In this document: in pieces, positions 1-8,648 of the stretch | Layout of the letters: every line of letters begins with the position of its first letter | Numbering within the stretch: the first letter of the stretch is position 1 | The notes under the pieces: model-generated | Database searches by the model: none | Seen by the model: the letters and a program-made list of their open reading frames with translations, nothing else | Told to the model about the DNA's origin: nothing | NCBI RefSeq assembly: GCF_900105535.1 | Contig: NZ_LT629779.1 | Coordinates: 372,001 to 436,000, forward strand | Length of the DNA stretch: 64,000 nt | Direction of reading: 5' to 3' | Source of the DNA: Pseudarthrobacter equi | GTDB taxonomy: Bacteria > Actinomycetota > Actinomycetes > Actinomycetales > Micrococcaceae | Translations under genes and position numbers: made by a program

Positions 1-2
1 TG

Positions 3-362
3 ACCTACCAGGTCCGCCCGTTTGCCGAGGATGAAGGCGCCGTTGCCCTGATGACCCAGCACGGCAACCAGGCCGGTGACGCCGCCTTCACGGTGGACCA
101 GTACATGCTCTCCACCGGAGCCCAGAGCTACTTCGGAACCCCGGAATTCGACGCCATGATCCGGAAGGCGGACGCTGCCTCCGGCGATGCCCGGCAGAAG
201 GCCTTCGAGGAGGTCTTCGCCTACCAGAACGACAAGGTGGTCCAGTTCGCGCACATCTCGCACCAGACCGGCATCCTGGGCAAGGCCAAGTCCGTCTCCT
301 ACACGCCCAACTCGTCCAGCGGTGACGAGCTGCGCATCTCCGAGATGACCCCGGCCAGCTAA
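3..362 (+). CDS. ABC transporter substrate-binding protein, C-terminal part
   Basis: The reading frame enters from the left edge and stops at TAA (360-362), so only the last 119 residues are present and the start lies outside the window. It sits 26 bases before two DppB/DppC-type permeases and two DppD/DppF-type ATPases, which is the normal place for a family 5 (DppA/OppA-like) extracytoplasmic solute-binding protein. The visible part (FGTPEFDAMIRKA, then an FEEVFAYQND helix and a final strand) is compatible with the closing lobe of that fold. Such proteins are lipoproteins that capture the ligand outside the membrane. The ligand cannot be read from this fragment. Family assignment rests mostly on context. 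Confidence 0.8.
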   Translation, partial: TYQVRPFAEDEGAVALMTQHGNQAGDAAFTVDQYMLSTGAQSYFGTPEFDAMIRKADAASGDARQKAFEEVFAYQNDKVVQFAHISHQTGILGKAKSVSYTPNSSSGDELRISEMTPAS

Positions 363-388
363 CCTCCTCTCCCACAGAAAGGACGGCC

Positions 389-1318
389 ATGCTGACCTAC
401 TTGAGAAAGCGCATCATTTCCAGCGCCCTGCCGCTGGTGGTGGTAGTGGTTGGCGTCTTCGCGCTGGCCAGGATGACCGGCAACCCGGCCAGCCTGTACC
501 TGCCGCTGAACGCCACCCAGCAGATGCGGGACGACTTCACGGCGCGCAACGGCCTGGACCAGCCGCTCCTGGTGCAGATGGCCGACTACTTCGGCGGGGT
601 GCTGCGGCTCGACTTCGGGCAGTCCCTGCGGACCGGGCAGGACGCGGCCGCCATGGCGCTGCGTGCCTTCCCGGCCACCCTCCAGCTCGCGGCCACCACC
701 ATGGTGCTGGCCGTGGTGCTGGCGGTCATCGTGGGCTGCTGGGCTGCCCTGAAGCCGAACGGAGTTGCGGACAGGATCTCAAGCTTTATCTCCATGGCCG
801 CGGCATCGATCCCGGACTTCTGGCTGGCCATCGTGGGCATCTGGATCTTCGCGATCACCCTGGGCTGGGTCCCCACCTCGGGGGTGTCGGGGGCCAGCGC
901 CTGGGTGCTGCCCATCGCCACGCTGCTCCTGCGGCCGTTTGGTGTGCTGGTGCAGATTGTCCGCGGCTCCATGGTGTCCGCGCTTTCCGAGCCGTACATC
1001 AAACTGGCCCGCAGCCGCGGCGCCGGCGAGCTGCGGGTGGTCACCCACCACGCCCTGCGGAACGCCGCAGCGCCGGCCCTGACTGTGGCCGGTGACCTCA
1101 CTGTGGGCCTCGTCAACGGCGCTGTGGTGGTGGAGACGATCTTCGGCTGGCCGGGCATCGGCAAGCTGATGATCGATTCGATCCTCCAGCGCGACTTCGC
1201 CGTCCTGCAGGCGGCGGTGCTGCTGACCGCCGTCGCGATCTTTGCCCTGAACATCCTTATCGACATGGGGTACGCGCTGCTGGATGCGCGCGTCCGTCCC
1301 GTGACGGTCAAGGCCTAG
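389..1318 (+). CDS. ABC transporter permease, DppB type
   Basis: This 309-residue protein is an integral membrane permease of the BPD_transp_1 family, the DppB/OppB half of a peptide/nickel-type importer. A hydrophobic helix starts right after the basic N-terminus (LRKRII), the usual DppB layout, followed by about five more membrane segments. The cytoplasmic EAA loop that docks the ATPase is visible as EPYIKLARSRGAG near residue 200. The ATG has a good ribosome binding site (AGAAAGGA). It is 26 bases after the binding protein and 8 bases before the DppC partner, so all are one operon. The imported compound is unknown; the sugar-acid genes downstream make a sugar-acid or conjugate ligand conceivable, but that is inference. 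Confidence 0.9.
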   Translation: MLTYLRKRIISSALPLVVVVVGVFALARMTGNPASLYLPLNATQQMRDDFTARNGLDQPLLVQMADYFGGVLRLDFGQSLRTGQDAAAMALRAFPATLQLAATTMVLAVVLAVIVGCWAALKPNGVADRISSFISMAAASIPDFWLAIVGIWIFAITLGWVPTSGVSGASAWVLPIATLLLRPFGVLVQIVRGSMVSALSEPYIKLARSRGAGELRVVTHHALRNAAAPALTVAGDLTVGLVNGAVVVETIFGWPGIGKLMIDSILQRDFAVLQAAVLLTAVAIFALNILIDMGYALLDARVRPVTVKA

Positions 1319-1326
1319 GAGGAACC

Positions 1327-2334
1327 ATGACGAGTTCATTGACTGACGGCACCGCCCAAGAGGGGCAGGAAGAGCGGCAACCGGCCGGCCAGCCGCCCAC
1401 CAGGAACGCACCGGACGCCCGGGACGGCCAGCCGGGCCTGTTCCGCCTCCTCCTCAAGGACCGTTTCGCCACCGTCGCCGCCTTTGTGCTGCTGCTGGTT
1501 GGCCTGACCGCTTTGGTGGGGCCCGCGCTCATGGGCGACCTCGCCACCAAGCAGAACCTGCTGTTCGCCAACAAGGCACCCTTCACCATGGCGCACGGCT
1601 GGGAGTACTTCCTGGGCAGCGATTCCCTGGGCCGCAGCATGCTGGCGCGCCTGGTGGTGGCCAGCAGGACCACCCTGTCCGTGGCGCTTCCCGCCGTCGC
1701 CGTGGCGCTGCTCATAGGCTCGCTGTGGGGCGTCTGGGCCGGGTACCACCGCGGCTGGCGGGAAAACGTCTCCATGCGCGTCGCCGATGTGATCATGAGC
1801 TTCCCCTCCCTGCTGCTCGCCGTCGTGGTCCTCTACGTCTTCAGCCCCTCGGCTGCCAACATCGTCCTGATCCTGGCGCTGACCCGCATTCCGATCTATC
1901 TCCGCACCGCCCGCGCCGAATCGGCTGAACTGCAAAGCCGCACCTTCGTGGACGCTGCCCGGACGTTCGGAGCCAAGCCCAACGCCATCATCTTCCGGCA
2001 CGTCATCCCGGTGGTGCTGCCCACCCTGCTGACCCTGGCCACGCTGGAATTCTGCTACGTCATGCTGGCCGAATCCTCGCTGAGCTTCCTGGGCATCGGT
2101 ATCCAGCCGCCGGACGTCAGCTGGGGCCTGATGGTCTCCCAGGGCCGGCAGTACCTGCAGACCGCGTGGTGGCTGTCCATCTTCCCGGGCGTCGCCATCG
2201 TGGTCACCACCATCGCCGCCAACGTGCTGGCAGCCTGGCTCAGGATCGCCACCGATCCTGCCCAGCGCTGGCGCCTGGCCCTTCCCCGCAAGCGGCTGAT
2301 TGCCCGTATTCCCGTAAAGGAGGCACAGCCGTGA
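1327..2334 (+). CDS. ABC transporter permease, DppC type
   Basis: This 335-residue membrane protein is the DppC/OppC permease partner. It has a hydrophilic N-terminal extension of about 40 residues, a first membrane helix, a periplasmic segment with the family-typical YFLGSDSLGRSML, then about five more helices. The EAA loop reads SRTFVDAARTFGAKP. It pairs with the DppB protein to form the translocation pore. The start has an AGGAGG ribosome binding site. Its TGA stop overlaps the GTG start of the first ATPase by four bases, implying translational coupling. Confidence 0.9.
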   Translation: MTSSLTDGTAQEGQEERQPAGQPPTRNAPDARDGQPGLFRLLLKDRFATVAAFVLLLVGLTALVGPALMGDLATKQNLLFANKAPFTMAHGWEYFLGSDSLGRSMLARLVVASRTTLSVALPAVAVALLIGSLWGVWAGYHRGWRENVSMRVADVIMSFPSLLLAVVVLYVFSPSAANIVLILALTRIPIYLRTARAESAELQSRTFVDAARTFGAKPNAIIFRHVIPVVLPTLLTLATLEFCYVMLAESSLSFLGIGIQPPDVSWGLMVSQGRQYLQTAWWLSIFPGVAIVVTTIAANVLAAWLRIATDPAQRWRLALPRKRLIARIPVKEAQP

Positions 2335-3470
2335 AAACAGCTGCCGACCCATCTACGCTCCAGAACCCCCGGGGCCCTGCCGGCCCGGCCGGCGCCCAGG
2401 CGCATGACGTTGTCCTGCAGGTCAGCGACCTCGCCGTGGACATCAGGACCCACCGTGGCACCGTCCGGGCCGTCAACAGCGTGGGCTTCGAAGCCCGGGC
2501 CGGGGAGACCCTTGCCCTGCTGGGTGAATCCGGCTGCGGAAAGTCCATGACGGCCAAGGCACTGGCGGGCATCATGGACCCGGTCTGCGACCTTGCCGAC
2601 GGGCAGATTGTCCTGAACGGGACGGACCTGGCCGCGCTGACCCCGAAGGAACGGCTGAAGTTTGCCGGGCCGGAGCTGGGCATCGTCTTCCAGGACGCGT
2701 TGACCGCACTTAACCCCGTATATACGGTGGGCACCCAGCTGGGGGAGGCGTTCCGGATCCACCGGGGCCTGAACGCCAAGCAGGCCCGTGCAGAAGCCAT
2801 CGACCTGATGAAGCGTGTGGGCATCCCGGAACCCGAATCGAGGGTCAATTCCTACCCGCACCAGTTCTCCGGCGGCATGCGCCAGCGCATTCTCATCGCC
2901 ATGGCAGTGGCGCTGAATCCGCGGCTGCTGATCGCCGATGAGCCCACCACCGCCCTGGACGTCACGGTCCAGGCGCAGATCATGCAGTTGCTGCGCAAGC
3001 TCCGCGAAGAGGGCCAGATGGCCGTCATCCTCATCACCCACGACCTTGCGGTGGTGGCCGAGGAAGCGGATTCCGTGGCCGTGATGTACGCCGGGAACGT
3101 GGTGGAGAGCGGGCCGGTGGCCGAGGTCTTCGCTGATCCCCGCCACCCCTACACCAAGGGCCTGCTGGAATCCGTGCCCGTGCACCTGGAACGCGGCGAC
3201 CAGCTCAAATCCATCCCGGGCAGCCCCCCGGAGCTCCACGACATCCCGTCCGGCTGCGTCTACCAGTCCCGCTGCCCCATGGTGCAGGACATCTGCCGCG
3301 CCGAGCGCCCGGCACTGCGCTCGGCAGGCCGCCGTCGTACGCAAAGCGGTGCCACCGCTCCTGCGGACCTGGCGCGGGCAACGTCCGCAGGAACCAACGA
3401 CGGCGGCGCAACAGTCCGTCCCGTGCGCACGGCCGCGTGCCACTTCAGCGAGGAGATCACCAATGCCTGA
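2331..3470 (+). CDS. ABC transporter ATPase, DppD type
   Basis: This cytoplasmic ATPase (379 residues from GTG 2331) powers the importer. Walker A GESGCGKS is at residues 65-72, the ABC signature reads FSGGMRQR, Walker B is LLIADEP, and the switch histidine is in ILITHDL. After the ATPase core comes the oligopeptide/dipeptide C-terminal domain with [10 protein letters not shown], the cysteine motif seen in DppD/OppD. I chose GTG 2331 because AAAGGAGG precedes it and it overlaps the permease stop; longer in-frame starts would lie inside the permease gene. The C-terminus carries an Ala/Thr/Arg-rich stretch before a last ACHF, longer than usual for DppD. Confidence 0.92.
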   Translation: MKTAADPSTLQNPRGPAGPAGAQAHDVVLQVSDLAVDIRTHRGTVRAVNSVGFEARAGETLALLGESGCGKSMTAKALAGIMDPVCDLADGQIVLNGTDLAALTPKERLKFAGPELGIVFQDALTALNPVYTVGTQLGEAFRIHRGLNAKQARAEAIDLMKRVGIPEPESRVNSYPHQFSGGMRQRILIAMAVALNPRLLIADEPTTALDVTVQAQIMQLLRKLREEGQMAVILITHDLAVVAEEADSVAVMYAGNVVESGPVAEVFADPRHPYTKGLLESVPVHLERGDQLKSIPGSPPELHDIPSGCVYQSRCPMVQDICRAERPALRSAGRRRTQSGATAPADLARATSAGTNDGGATVRPVRTAACHFSEEITNA

Positions 3471-4503
3471 ACCGCTTCTGAGCATTGAGGGCCTGACCAA
3501 GACCTTCCACGTGGCCAAAAGTGCCAGCGGGAACACCCGGCTCAAGGCCCTGGACGGCATCAGCCTCAGCGTGGGCCGCGGGGAGACCCTGGGCCTGGTG
3601 GGTGAGTCCGGCTGCGGCAAATCCACCCTGGCGCGCACGCTGATGATGCTGGAAACTCCTGATGAAGGGACCGTCAGCTTCGAGGGGACCAACCCATTCG
3701 GCCTCAAGGGCAAGGAACTGCTGGCCTGGCGCCGGCGGGTCCAGATGGTCTTCCAGGACCCTTTCGCATCGCTCAACGCCCGGATGAGCGCGGGCGACAT
3801 CATCGCCGAACCCTGGGCCACCCACCGGAGCCTCTACCCCACGTCCCGGGAGCGGGATGAACGGGTGAAGGAACTGCTGCAGATGGTGGGGCTGCGGGCC
3901 TCCGACGCCCGGAAGTCGCCGCAGGAGTTCTCCGGCGGCCAGCGCCAGCGCATCGGCATCGCCCGGGCACTCGCCTTGAAGCCGGACGTGATCATCCTGG
4001 ACGAACCGGTGTCCGCGCTGGACCTGTCCGTCCAGGCACAGGTCCTCAACCTGCTCAACGAGCTGCAGAAGGAACTGGGCGTCTCCTATATCTTCATCTC
4101 CCACGACCTCACCGTGGTCCGGCACGTCGCCGACCGGGTGGCCGTCATGTACCTGGGCAGGATCATCGAGACAGGGGAGACGGAAGAGGTCTTCGACCAC
4201 CCCCGGCACCCCTACACCGCGGCACTCATGTCCGCTTCGCCCAAGCTCGACGTCACGGGCGCCAAGCGGGACAGGATTGTCCTTCAGGGCGAGCTGCCGT
4301 CCCCGCTGGATCCGCCGTCGGGCTGCCGCTTCCGGACCCGGTGCTGGAAGGCGCAGGACATTTGTGCCGAGGTGGCCCCGGAGCCGCAGGTCCTCACAGC
4401 CCCGGACGGCCGGCGGCACCTGGCCGAATGCCACTTCCCACTCGACACCATCAAGGGCCTCACCGGCGCCGCGGCCGCAGCGGCAACCGCCAACGCCTTG
4501 TGA
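3463..4503 (+). CDS. ABC transporter ATPase, DppF type
   Basis: This second ATPase (346 residues from ATG 3463) is the DppF/OppF partner. Walker [10 protein letters not shown] is at 47-55, the signature is FSGGQRQR, Walker B is VIILDEP, and the C-terminal domain ends in CRFRTRCWKAQDIC, the cysteine pattern of the oligopeptide C-terminal domain. The start overlaps the DppD stop by eight bases and has a GAGGAG ribosome binding site. The two ATPases would form the heterodimeric motor of the importer. The stop overlaps the GTG of the TauE/SafE gene, so that exporter is very probably co-transcribed. Confidence 0.92.
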   Translation: MPEPLLSIEGLTKTFHVAKSASGNTRLKALDGISLSVGRGETLGLVGESGCGKSTLARTLMMLETPDEGTVSFEGTNPFGLKGKELLAWRRRVQMVFQDPFASLNARMSAGDIIAEPWATHRSLYPTSRERDERVKELLQMVGLRASDARKSPQEFSGGQRQRIGIARALALKPDVIILDEPVSALDLSVQAQVLNLLNELQKELGVSYIFISHDLTVVRHVADRVAVMYLGRIIETGETEEVFDHPRHPYTAALMSASPKLDVTGAKRDRIVLQGELPSPLDPPSGCRFRTRCWKAQDICAEVAPEPQVLTAPDGRRHLAECHFPLDTIKGLTGAAAAAATANAL

Positions 4504-5225
4504 CCGGCGCCGAATACGCCATCATCGCCGGAGCCATCTTCCTGGCAGCCTGCCTGCAGGCCTCCAGTGGCTTCGGCATGGGCATGCTGGCGGCGCCGGT
4601 AATTGCCATCATCGATCCCGAACTGCTGCCCGCCACCCTGATCCTGCTCGCCCTGCTGGTCACGGTCATGGTGACGTTGACCGAGCGGCAAAGCCTGGAC
4701 CTGCGCGGTACGGGCTGGGCGCTGGCGGGCAGGGTGCCGGGCAGCGTGGTGGGCGCCTGGCTGGTGGCGGTCTCCTCGAAGGAGGGGATGGCCTGGGTGG
4801 TGGTGGCCGTAGTGCTCGCCGGCCTGGTCCTGGCGGGCCGAGGCTGGGCACCTCGGCCCCGGCGGACCAACCTGATGGTGGCGGGAGCCGCGTCGGGCAT
4901 CATGGGCACCGCCACGTCCATCGGCGGCCCGCCCATGGCGCTGATCTGGCAAGGCCATGAGGGGCCGCGGCTGCGCGGCACCATGAGCGCCTTCTTCATG
5001 GTGGGATCGGCCATTTCCATGGCCATGCTGTGGCTGGCGGGTACCGTCACCCAGCACATGCTGGTCCTGGCTCTGTGGATGGTTCCGGCGGTGATCGCCG
5101 GTTATGCGGCGTCCCGCTACGTCAACCGGTTCCTCAGCCCGCCACGGTTGAAGAAGCTCGCCTTTGCTGCGTCCGCGGTGGGGAGCGCGCTGCTGGTCAT
5201 CCAGCTGGTACTGGGCTCGTCCTGA
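4500..5225 (+). CDS. TauE/SafE family membrane transporter
   Basis: This 241-residue protein is almost wholly hydrophobic, with about seven to eight membrane segments and the family hallmarks SSGFGMGMLAAPV near the N-terminus and SIGGPPMALIWQG in the middle, as in TauE/SafE (DUF81) putative anion or organosulfur-anion exporters. GTG 4500 overlaps the DppF stop by four bases. An earlier in-frame start would lie inside dppF. Its place at the end of an importer operon and beside sugar-acid genes suggests it moves an organic anion, but family members are rarely assigned a substrate. The 3' end overlaps the convergent dehydrogenase gene by 29 bases. Confidence 0.85.
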   Translation: MTGAEYAIIAGAIFLAACLQASSGFGMGMLAAPVIAIIDPELLPATLILLALLVTVMVTLTERQSLDLRGTGWALAGRVPGSVVGAWLVAVSSKEGMAWVVVAVVLAGLVLAGRGWAPRPRRTNLMVAGAASGIMGTATSIGGPPMALIWQGHEGPRLRGTMSAFFMVGSAISMAMLWLAGTVTQHMLVLALWMVPAVIAGYAASRYVNRFLSPPRLKKLAFAASAVGSALLVIQLVLGSS

Positions 5226-6216
5226 CAACATTGTGCAGCGGCAATCCGCTGGCCAGCCGTGCGATGTTGGCTGCGATGTCCCGGGCCCGGCGCTCGAACG
5301 TTACCCGTGCATGGCCCGAGTGGTGCGGCGTGAGGACCGTGTTGTCCAGTTCCGCGAACGGCCATTCCGCCGGCGGAACCACGCCTTCGGCAGGCGTACC
5401 CCACCACACGTCCAGGCCTGCCCCGGCGATCCGCCGCTCCGAGAGGGCGGCGTAAAGCGCTGCCTGGTCCACCACGGCGCCGCGCGCCACGTTGATCAGG
5501 ATCGCGGAGGGCTTCATCGCGGCCAGCTCCGCAGCGCCGATCATGCCGCGGGTGTCCTCCGCCAGGGGAACCGTGACCACAACGACGTCGGACCCTGCCA
5601 GGAGAGCCGGAAGATCGGCATTCCCGCCCACCCAGTCCAGCTGCACCCCGGCGGGCAGCGGCACGGTGGGGTTGCGGCGCACGGCCCGGACCGTCATCCC
5701 CATGGCAGCGGCAACCCGCGCCACCTCCGCGCCAATGGACCCCAGCCCCACCACGCCGAGCACCAGGTCGCTGAGCACAGGGTGGAACGGAACGTCCGGG
5801 GTGGTGGCGATGGTCCGCCACTGGCCGTTCCGAACCTCGCGGTCTGCCCGGACCACGTTCCGCGACAACATGAGGGTGACCATCAGGACATGCTCCGCGA
5901 TGGGCCGGGCATGGTGGAAGGTGTTGGCCACCGCCGTCCCGGAAGCCAAGTGCGGAAAGGAAATCTTGTCGTATCCGGCGCCGGTCACATGGACCAGCCG
6001 GGCGTTGCCCGCGGCTTCCGCTTCAGAAGGGGGAAGGGCGGAACAGACGACGACGTCGGCACCGGCAAGTGCCGCGGCCCGCCTTTCCGGAGACCATGCC
6101 GCAGCCATGTCCCAGTGGTGCGCGCCGCCGTCGGACCTTAACGCCTCTTCGAAGCGGCTGATGATGGGATCGGTGACCACGATCCGCAAGGATTGGATAC
6201 TGTCCGGTGCGCTCAC
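5197..6216 (-). CDS. D-2-hydroxyacid dehydrogenase family protein
   Basis: This 339-residue NAD(P)-dependent oxidoreductase reduces a 2-keto acid or oxidises a 2-hydroxy acid. The Rossmann motif GLGSIG is at 157-162. Catalytic Arg is in INVARGAVVD (Arg245) and catalytic His is in TPHHSGH (His298). The usual catalytic Glu in DVFExEP is not where expected: the sequence reads LDVWWGTP, so the Glu position is occupied by Trp or Gly, a subfamily trait worth noting. It overlaps the upstream glucarate dehydratase by four bases (ATGA), so the two form one operon, and a role in sugar-acid breakdown is inferred. The exact substrate is unknown. Confidence 0.85.
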   Translation of the reverse strand: MSAPDSIQSLRIVVTDPIISRFEEALRSDGGAHHWDMAAAWSPERRAAALAGADVVVCSALPPSEAEAAGNARLVHVTGAGYDKISFPHLASGTAVANTFHHARPIAEHVLMVTLMLSRNVVRADREVRNGQWRTIATTPDVPFHPVLSDLVLGVVGLGSIGAEVARVAAAMGMTVRAVRRNPTVPLPAGVQLDWVGGNADLPALLAGSDVVVVTVPLAEDTRGMIGAAELAAMKPSAILINVARGAVVDQAALYAALSERRIAGAGLDVWWGTPAEGVVPPAEWPFAELDNTVLTPHHSGHARVTFERRARDIAANIARLASGLPLHNVVRTSPVPAG

Positions 6217-7514
6217 CAGCGGGGGCTCTGCAGCTGGTAGGAGGGGTGCAGGCGCTGCATGTAACCGGTATCGTCACGGCTCCGCAGCCCGCAGTCCAGG
6301 TACTGCCGGTGCAGGCGCTCCAGGGCGTCCCGGTCCACCGTAATGCCCAGGCCGGGTGCCGTGGGGACCCCCACGGCACCGTCCGTGAACCGGAGGACAC
6401 CGCCCTCGATGACGTCCTCCTCCGGGTCCTTCCATGGCCAGTGCGTATCGCAGGCGTAATCGAGGTTGGGGGTGGCCGCAGCAAGGTGGACCATCGCGGC
6501 CAGGCTGATGCCGAGGTGTGAGTTGGAGTGCATCGACAGGCCAAGCCCGAAGGTTTCGGTGATCCCGGCAAGGAACTGGCTGCGGCGCAGGCCGCCCCAG
6601 AAATGGTGGTCGGAGAGAATGACGTCCACGGCGCCGGCCGCGACCGCGGGGGCCACGTCCGCGAAGCTGACAACGCACATATTGGTGGCCAGCGGCATGC
6701 CCACTTCCCTGCGGACCGCCGCCATGCCGCCGATCCCCGGCGTGGGGTCTTCAAGGTATTCCAGGACGCCGTCCAGTTCTTTCCCCACCCGGATGGAGGT
6801 CTCCACGGTCCAGGCGGCGTTGGGGTCGATGCGCAGCGGCAGGTCCGGGAACTCCGCGCGGAGGGCATGGATGGCGGCGATTTCTTCCTCGGGCGGGAAG
6901 ACGCCGGCCTTCAGCTTCAGGGCGCCGAAGCCGTAGAAGTCCACCATCGCCCGTGCTTGCCGGACAATGCCTTCCGGGTCCAGTGCGGCACCCCACCGGT
7001 CCTCCTCCTGGCCCGGATGCCCGGCCCATTTGTAGAACAGGTAGCCGCTGAACTGCACGGAGTCCCGGACTGCGCCGCCCAGCAGGTCGCTGACGGGACG
7101 GCCCAGGAGCTTCCCCTGGATATCCAGTGCCGCGACGTCGAAGGCGGACAGGACGCGGTCCGCCGTGCTGGATCCGGTGACCATGCCGCTCATGCCGTGG
7201 CCGCCCTCGATGGTGTCCACGCTGAGGGCCTGCGCGATGCGGCTGCGGAGGGTGTTGATGTTGAAGACGTCCACGCCGGCCAGGGATGCGGCTGCCAGCT
7301 GCAGCCGTGCCAGGTGGCCGGCGTCGCCATAGGTCTCGCCGAAGCCCGATACGCCCGAATCCGTGAGGACCTCGATGATGGCGCGCAGGGCGAAGGGTTC
7401 ATGGACGCCGACAGTATTAAGGAGTGGCGGGTCCTTGAATGCGACGGGCGTGATGGTCACACCGGTGATGCGAACCTGGTTGAGGTGCTGGGCGGGATTG
7501 AAGGTAGTGGTCAC
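6213..7514 (-). CDS. gudD: glucarate dehydratase, enolase superfamily
   Basis: This 433-residue enolase-superfamily enzyme fits glucarate dehydratase, which converts D-glucarate to 5-keto-4-deoxyglucarate. Visible hallmarks are the KLK base motif (Lys200, Lys202), the metal-ligand segment RIDPNAAW (Asp230, Asn232), a SDHHFWGG barrel strand and the HSNSHLGIS strand carrying the other catalytic His. Length agrees with GudD (about 445). It is the first gene of a two-gene operon with the hydroxyacid dehydrogenase and is divergent from a LysR gene that probably controls it. A different acid-sugar substrate within the glucarate dehydratase subgroup cannot be excluded. Confidence 0.87.
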   Translation of the reverse strand: MTTTFNPAQHLNQVRITGVTITPVAFKDPPLLNTVGVHEPFALRAIIEVLTDSGVSGFGETYGDAGHLARLQLAAASLAGVDVFNINTLRSRIAQALSVDTIEGGHGMSGMVTGSSTADRVLSAFDVAALDIQGKLLGRPVSDLLGGAVRDSVQFSGYLFYKWAGHPGQEEDRWGAALDPEGIVRQARAMVDFYGFGALKLKAGVFPPEEEIAAIHALRAEFPDLPLRIDPNAAWTVETSIRVGKELDGVLEYLEDPTPGIGGMAAVRREVGMPLATNMCVVSFADVAPAVAAGAVDVILSDHHFWGGLRRSQFLAGITETFGLGLSMHSNSHLGISLAAMVHLAAATPNLDYACDTHWPWKDPEEDVIEGGVLRFTDGAVGVPTAPGLGITVDRDALERLHRQYLDCGLRSRDDTGYMQRLHPSYQLQSPRW

Positions 7515-7566
7515 AGCGCTGTGCTCTTCATGGTGCAGGGCTCCTGGTGGGGTTGCTTTGTGTGGT

Positions 7567-7603
7567 CCTGTTCACAGACGATATGGGAAGCGATCGATAC
7601 AGG
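7567..7603. promoter_or_regulatory. candidate LysR site between gudD and lysR
   Basis: The 131-base divergent intergenic region holds a short inverted repeat (CCTGT at 7567-7571 and ACAGG at 7599-7603) enclosing CGATATGGGAAGCGATCGAT, which itself contains CGAT/ATCG repeats. Spacing and location suit a LysR regulator acting on both promoters, but the arms are short. This is a weak candidate. Confidence 0.3.
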
Positions 7604-7645
7604 TCCAAGCCAATTTCTGCACTCGACAATCCAGTAAAGGTATTG

Positions 7646-8584
7646 ATGTTTTCGCTGCCCCAGTTAGAAGCCTTCGTGGCCGTGGCCGAGGAACTGCATT
7701 TCGGCGCCGCTGCCGAACGGCTCAACATGACCCAACCGCCGCTCAGCCGGCAGATCCAGATGCTGGAAAAGAAGCTCAACACCACGCTGTTCAGCCGGAC
7801 CAGCCGGAAGGTGGAACTGACCGCAGCGGGCGCAACCCTGCTGCCCAGGGCCCGTCAGATCCTGGACATGTGCATCAAGACAGACATGGACGTCCGCCGG
7901 GTTTCCTCCGGGCAGGCGGGGACCATCACCGTGGGCTACACGGCGATTGCCGGCCAGAGCGCGCTGCCCATGATGCTCCGGAAGGCGGCCGAAGGGATGC
8001 CCGGGGTGTCCTTTGTGCTGCGGGAGCTCGTGTCCACTGACCAGATGGACGGCTTGGTGAAGGGCAATGTGGACATCGGCCTGCTGCGGCCCATCGTGGC
8101 CCGGCCGGGGGTGGTGTCCCGGCCGCTGATGCAGGACAGGCTGGTGGTGGCGGTGCCCGAGGGGAACCCGATCCTGGGCAACACCGGAATCGCCGACGGC
8201 CAGCCGCTGCCGTTGGGATCCCTGGACCGGCGCCCGCTGCTGATGTACTCCACCAAGGAGGCCCGGTATTTCCACGACCTGGTGCTGCGCCTGTTCGCCA
8301 GTGCCGGCGCCCATGCCAACATCACCCAGTACGCCAGCCAGGTACCGGCGCTGCTGGCGTTCGTCCAGGCCGGGCTCGGAGTGACCCTGGTTCCTGCCTC
8401 GGCCATGGCCTTCGCCCCGCCCGGGGTGGAGTTCCACGAAATCGACGGCCGCCACGGCATGCAGGAACTGAACCGGGTGGACCTGGAGCTGGCCTGGAAC
8501 GAGGAAACGGCAAATCCTGCGGTGCTGCGGCTCCTGGAGTTGATTGGGGAAACAATGCCGGCCGCGGGGGCGCCGGCCGGGTGA
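7646..8584 (+). CDS. LysR family transcriptional regulator
   Basis: This 312-residue regulator begins with the LysR winged helix-turn-helix (LPQLEAFVAVAEELHFGAAA, then MTQPPLSRQIQMLEKKL) and continues into the periplasmic-binding-like effector domain starting near residue 90 (GTITVGYTAIAG). I chose ATG 7646 because AAAGG lies five bases before it and the helix-turn-helix starts immediately; the frame stays open upstream but without family similarity. It is divergent from the glucarate dehydratase operon, the usual arrangement for a LysR regulator and its target. The inducer may be a sugar acid, which is inference. Confidence 0.92.
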   Translation: MFSLPQLEAFVAVAEELHFGAAAERLNMTQPPLSRQIQMLEKKLNTTLFSRTSRKVELTAAGATLLPRARQILDMCIKTDMDVRRVSSGQAGTITVGYTAIAGQSALPMMLRKAAEGMPGVSFVLRELVSTDQMDGLVKGNVDIGLLRPIVARPGVVSRPLMQDRLVVAVPEGNPILGNTGIADGQPLPLGSLDRRPLLMYSTKEARYFHDLVLRLFASAGAHANITQYASQVPALLAFVQAGLGVTLVPASAMAFAPPGVEFHEIDGRHGMQELNRVDLELAWNEETANPAVLRLLELIGETMPAAGAPAG

Positions 8585-8604
8585 CGCCCCGCCCATCAGG
8601 GCCT

Positions 8605-8645
8605 TGTTCGCGGATCCGGGCTTTGAAGGCCCGGATCCGCGAACA
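8605..8645. repeat. dispersed palindromic repeat, copy A
   Basis: A perfect 17-bp inverted repeat (TGTTCGCGGATCCGGGC at 8605-8621 against 8629-8645) with a seven-base loop lies between the convergent lysR and gntR genes. The outer GCCTT/AGGCTT bases extend the resemblance to three other copies in the window (20591, 51053, 51269). It may end transcription from both sides; no long T-run follows. Confidence 0.8.
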
Positions 8646-8648
8646 GGC

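Noticed and set aside
2055-3821. 588-codon open frame on the minus strand across the DppC, DppD and DppF genes
   Set aside because: It is antisense to genes with clear Walker A, signature and Walker B motifs, and its product is low-complexity Gly/His/Arg with no recognised domain. Long antisense frames are common in high-GC DNA.
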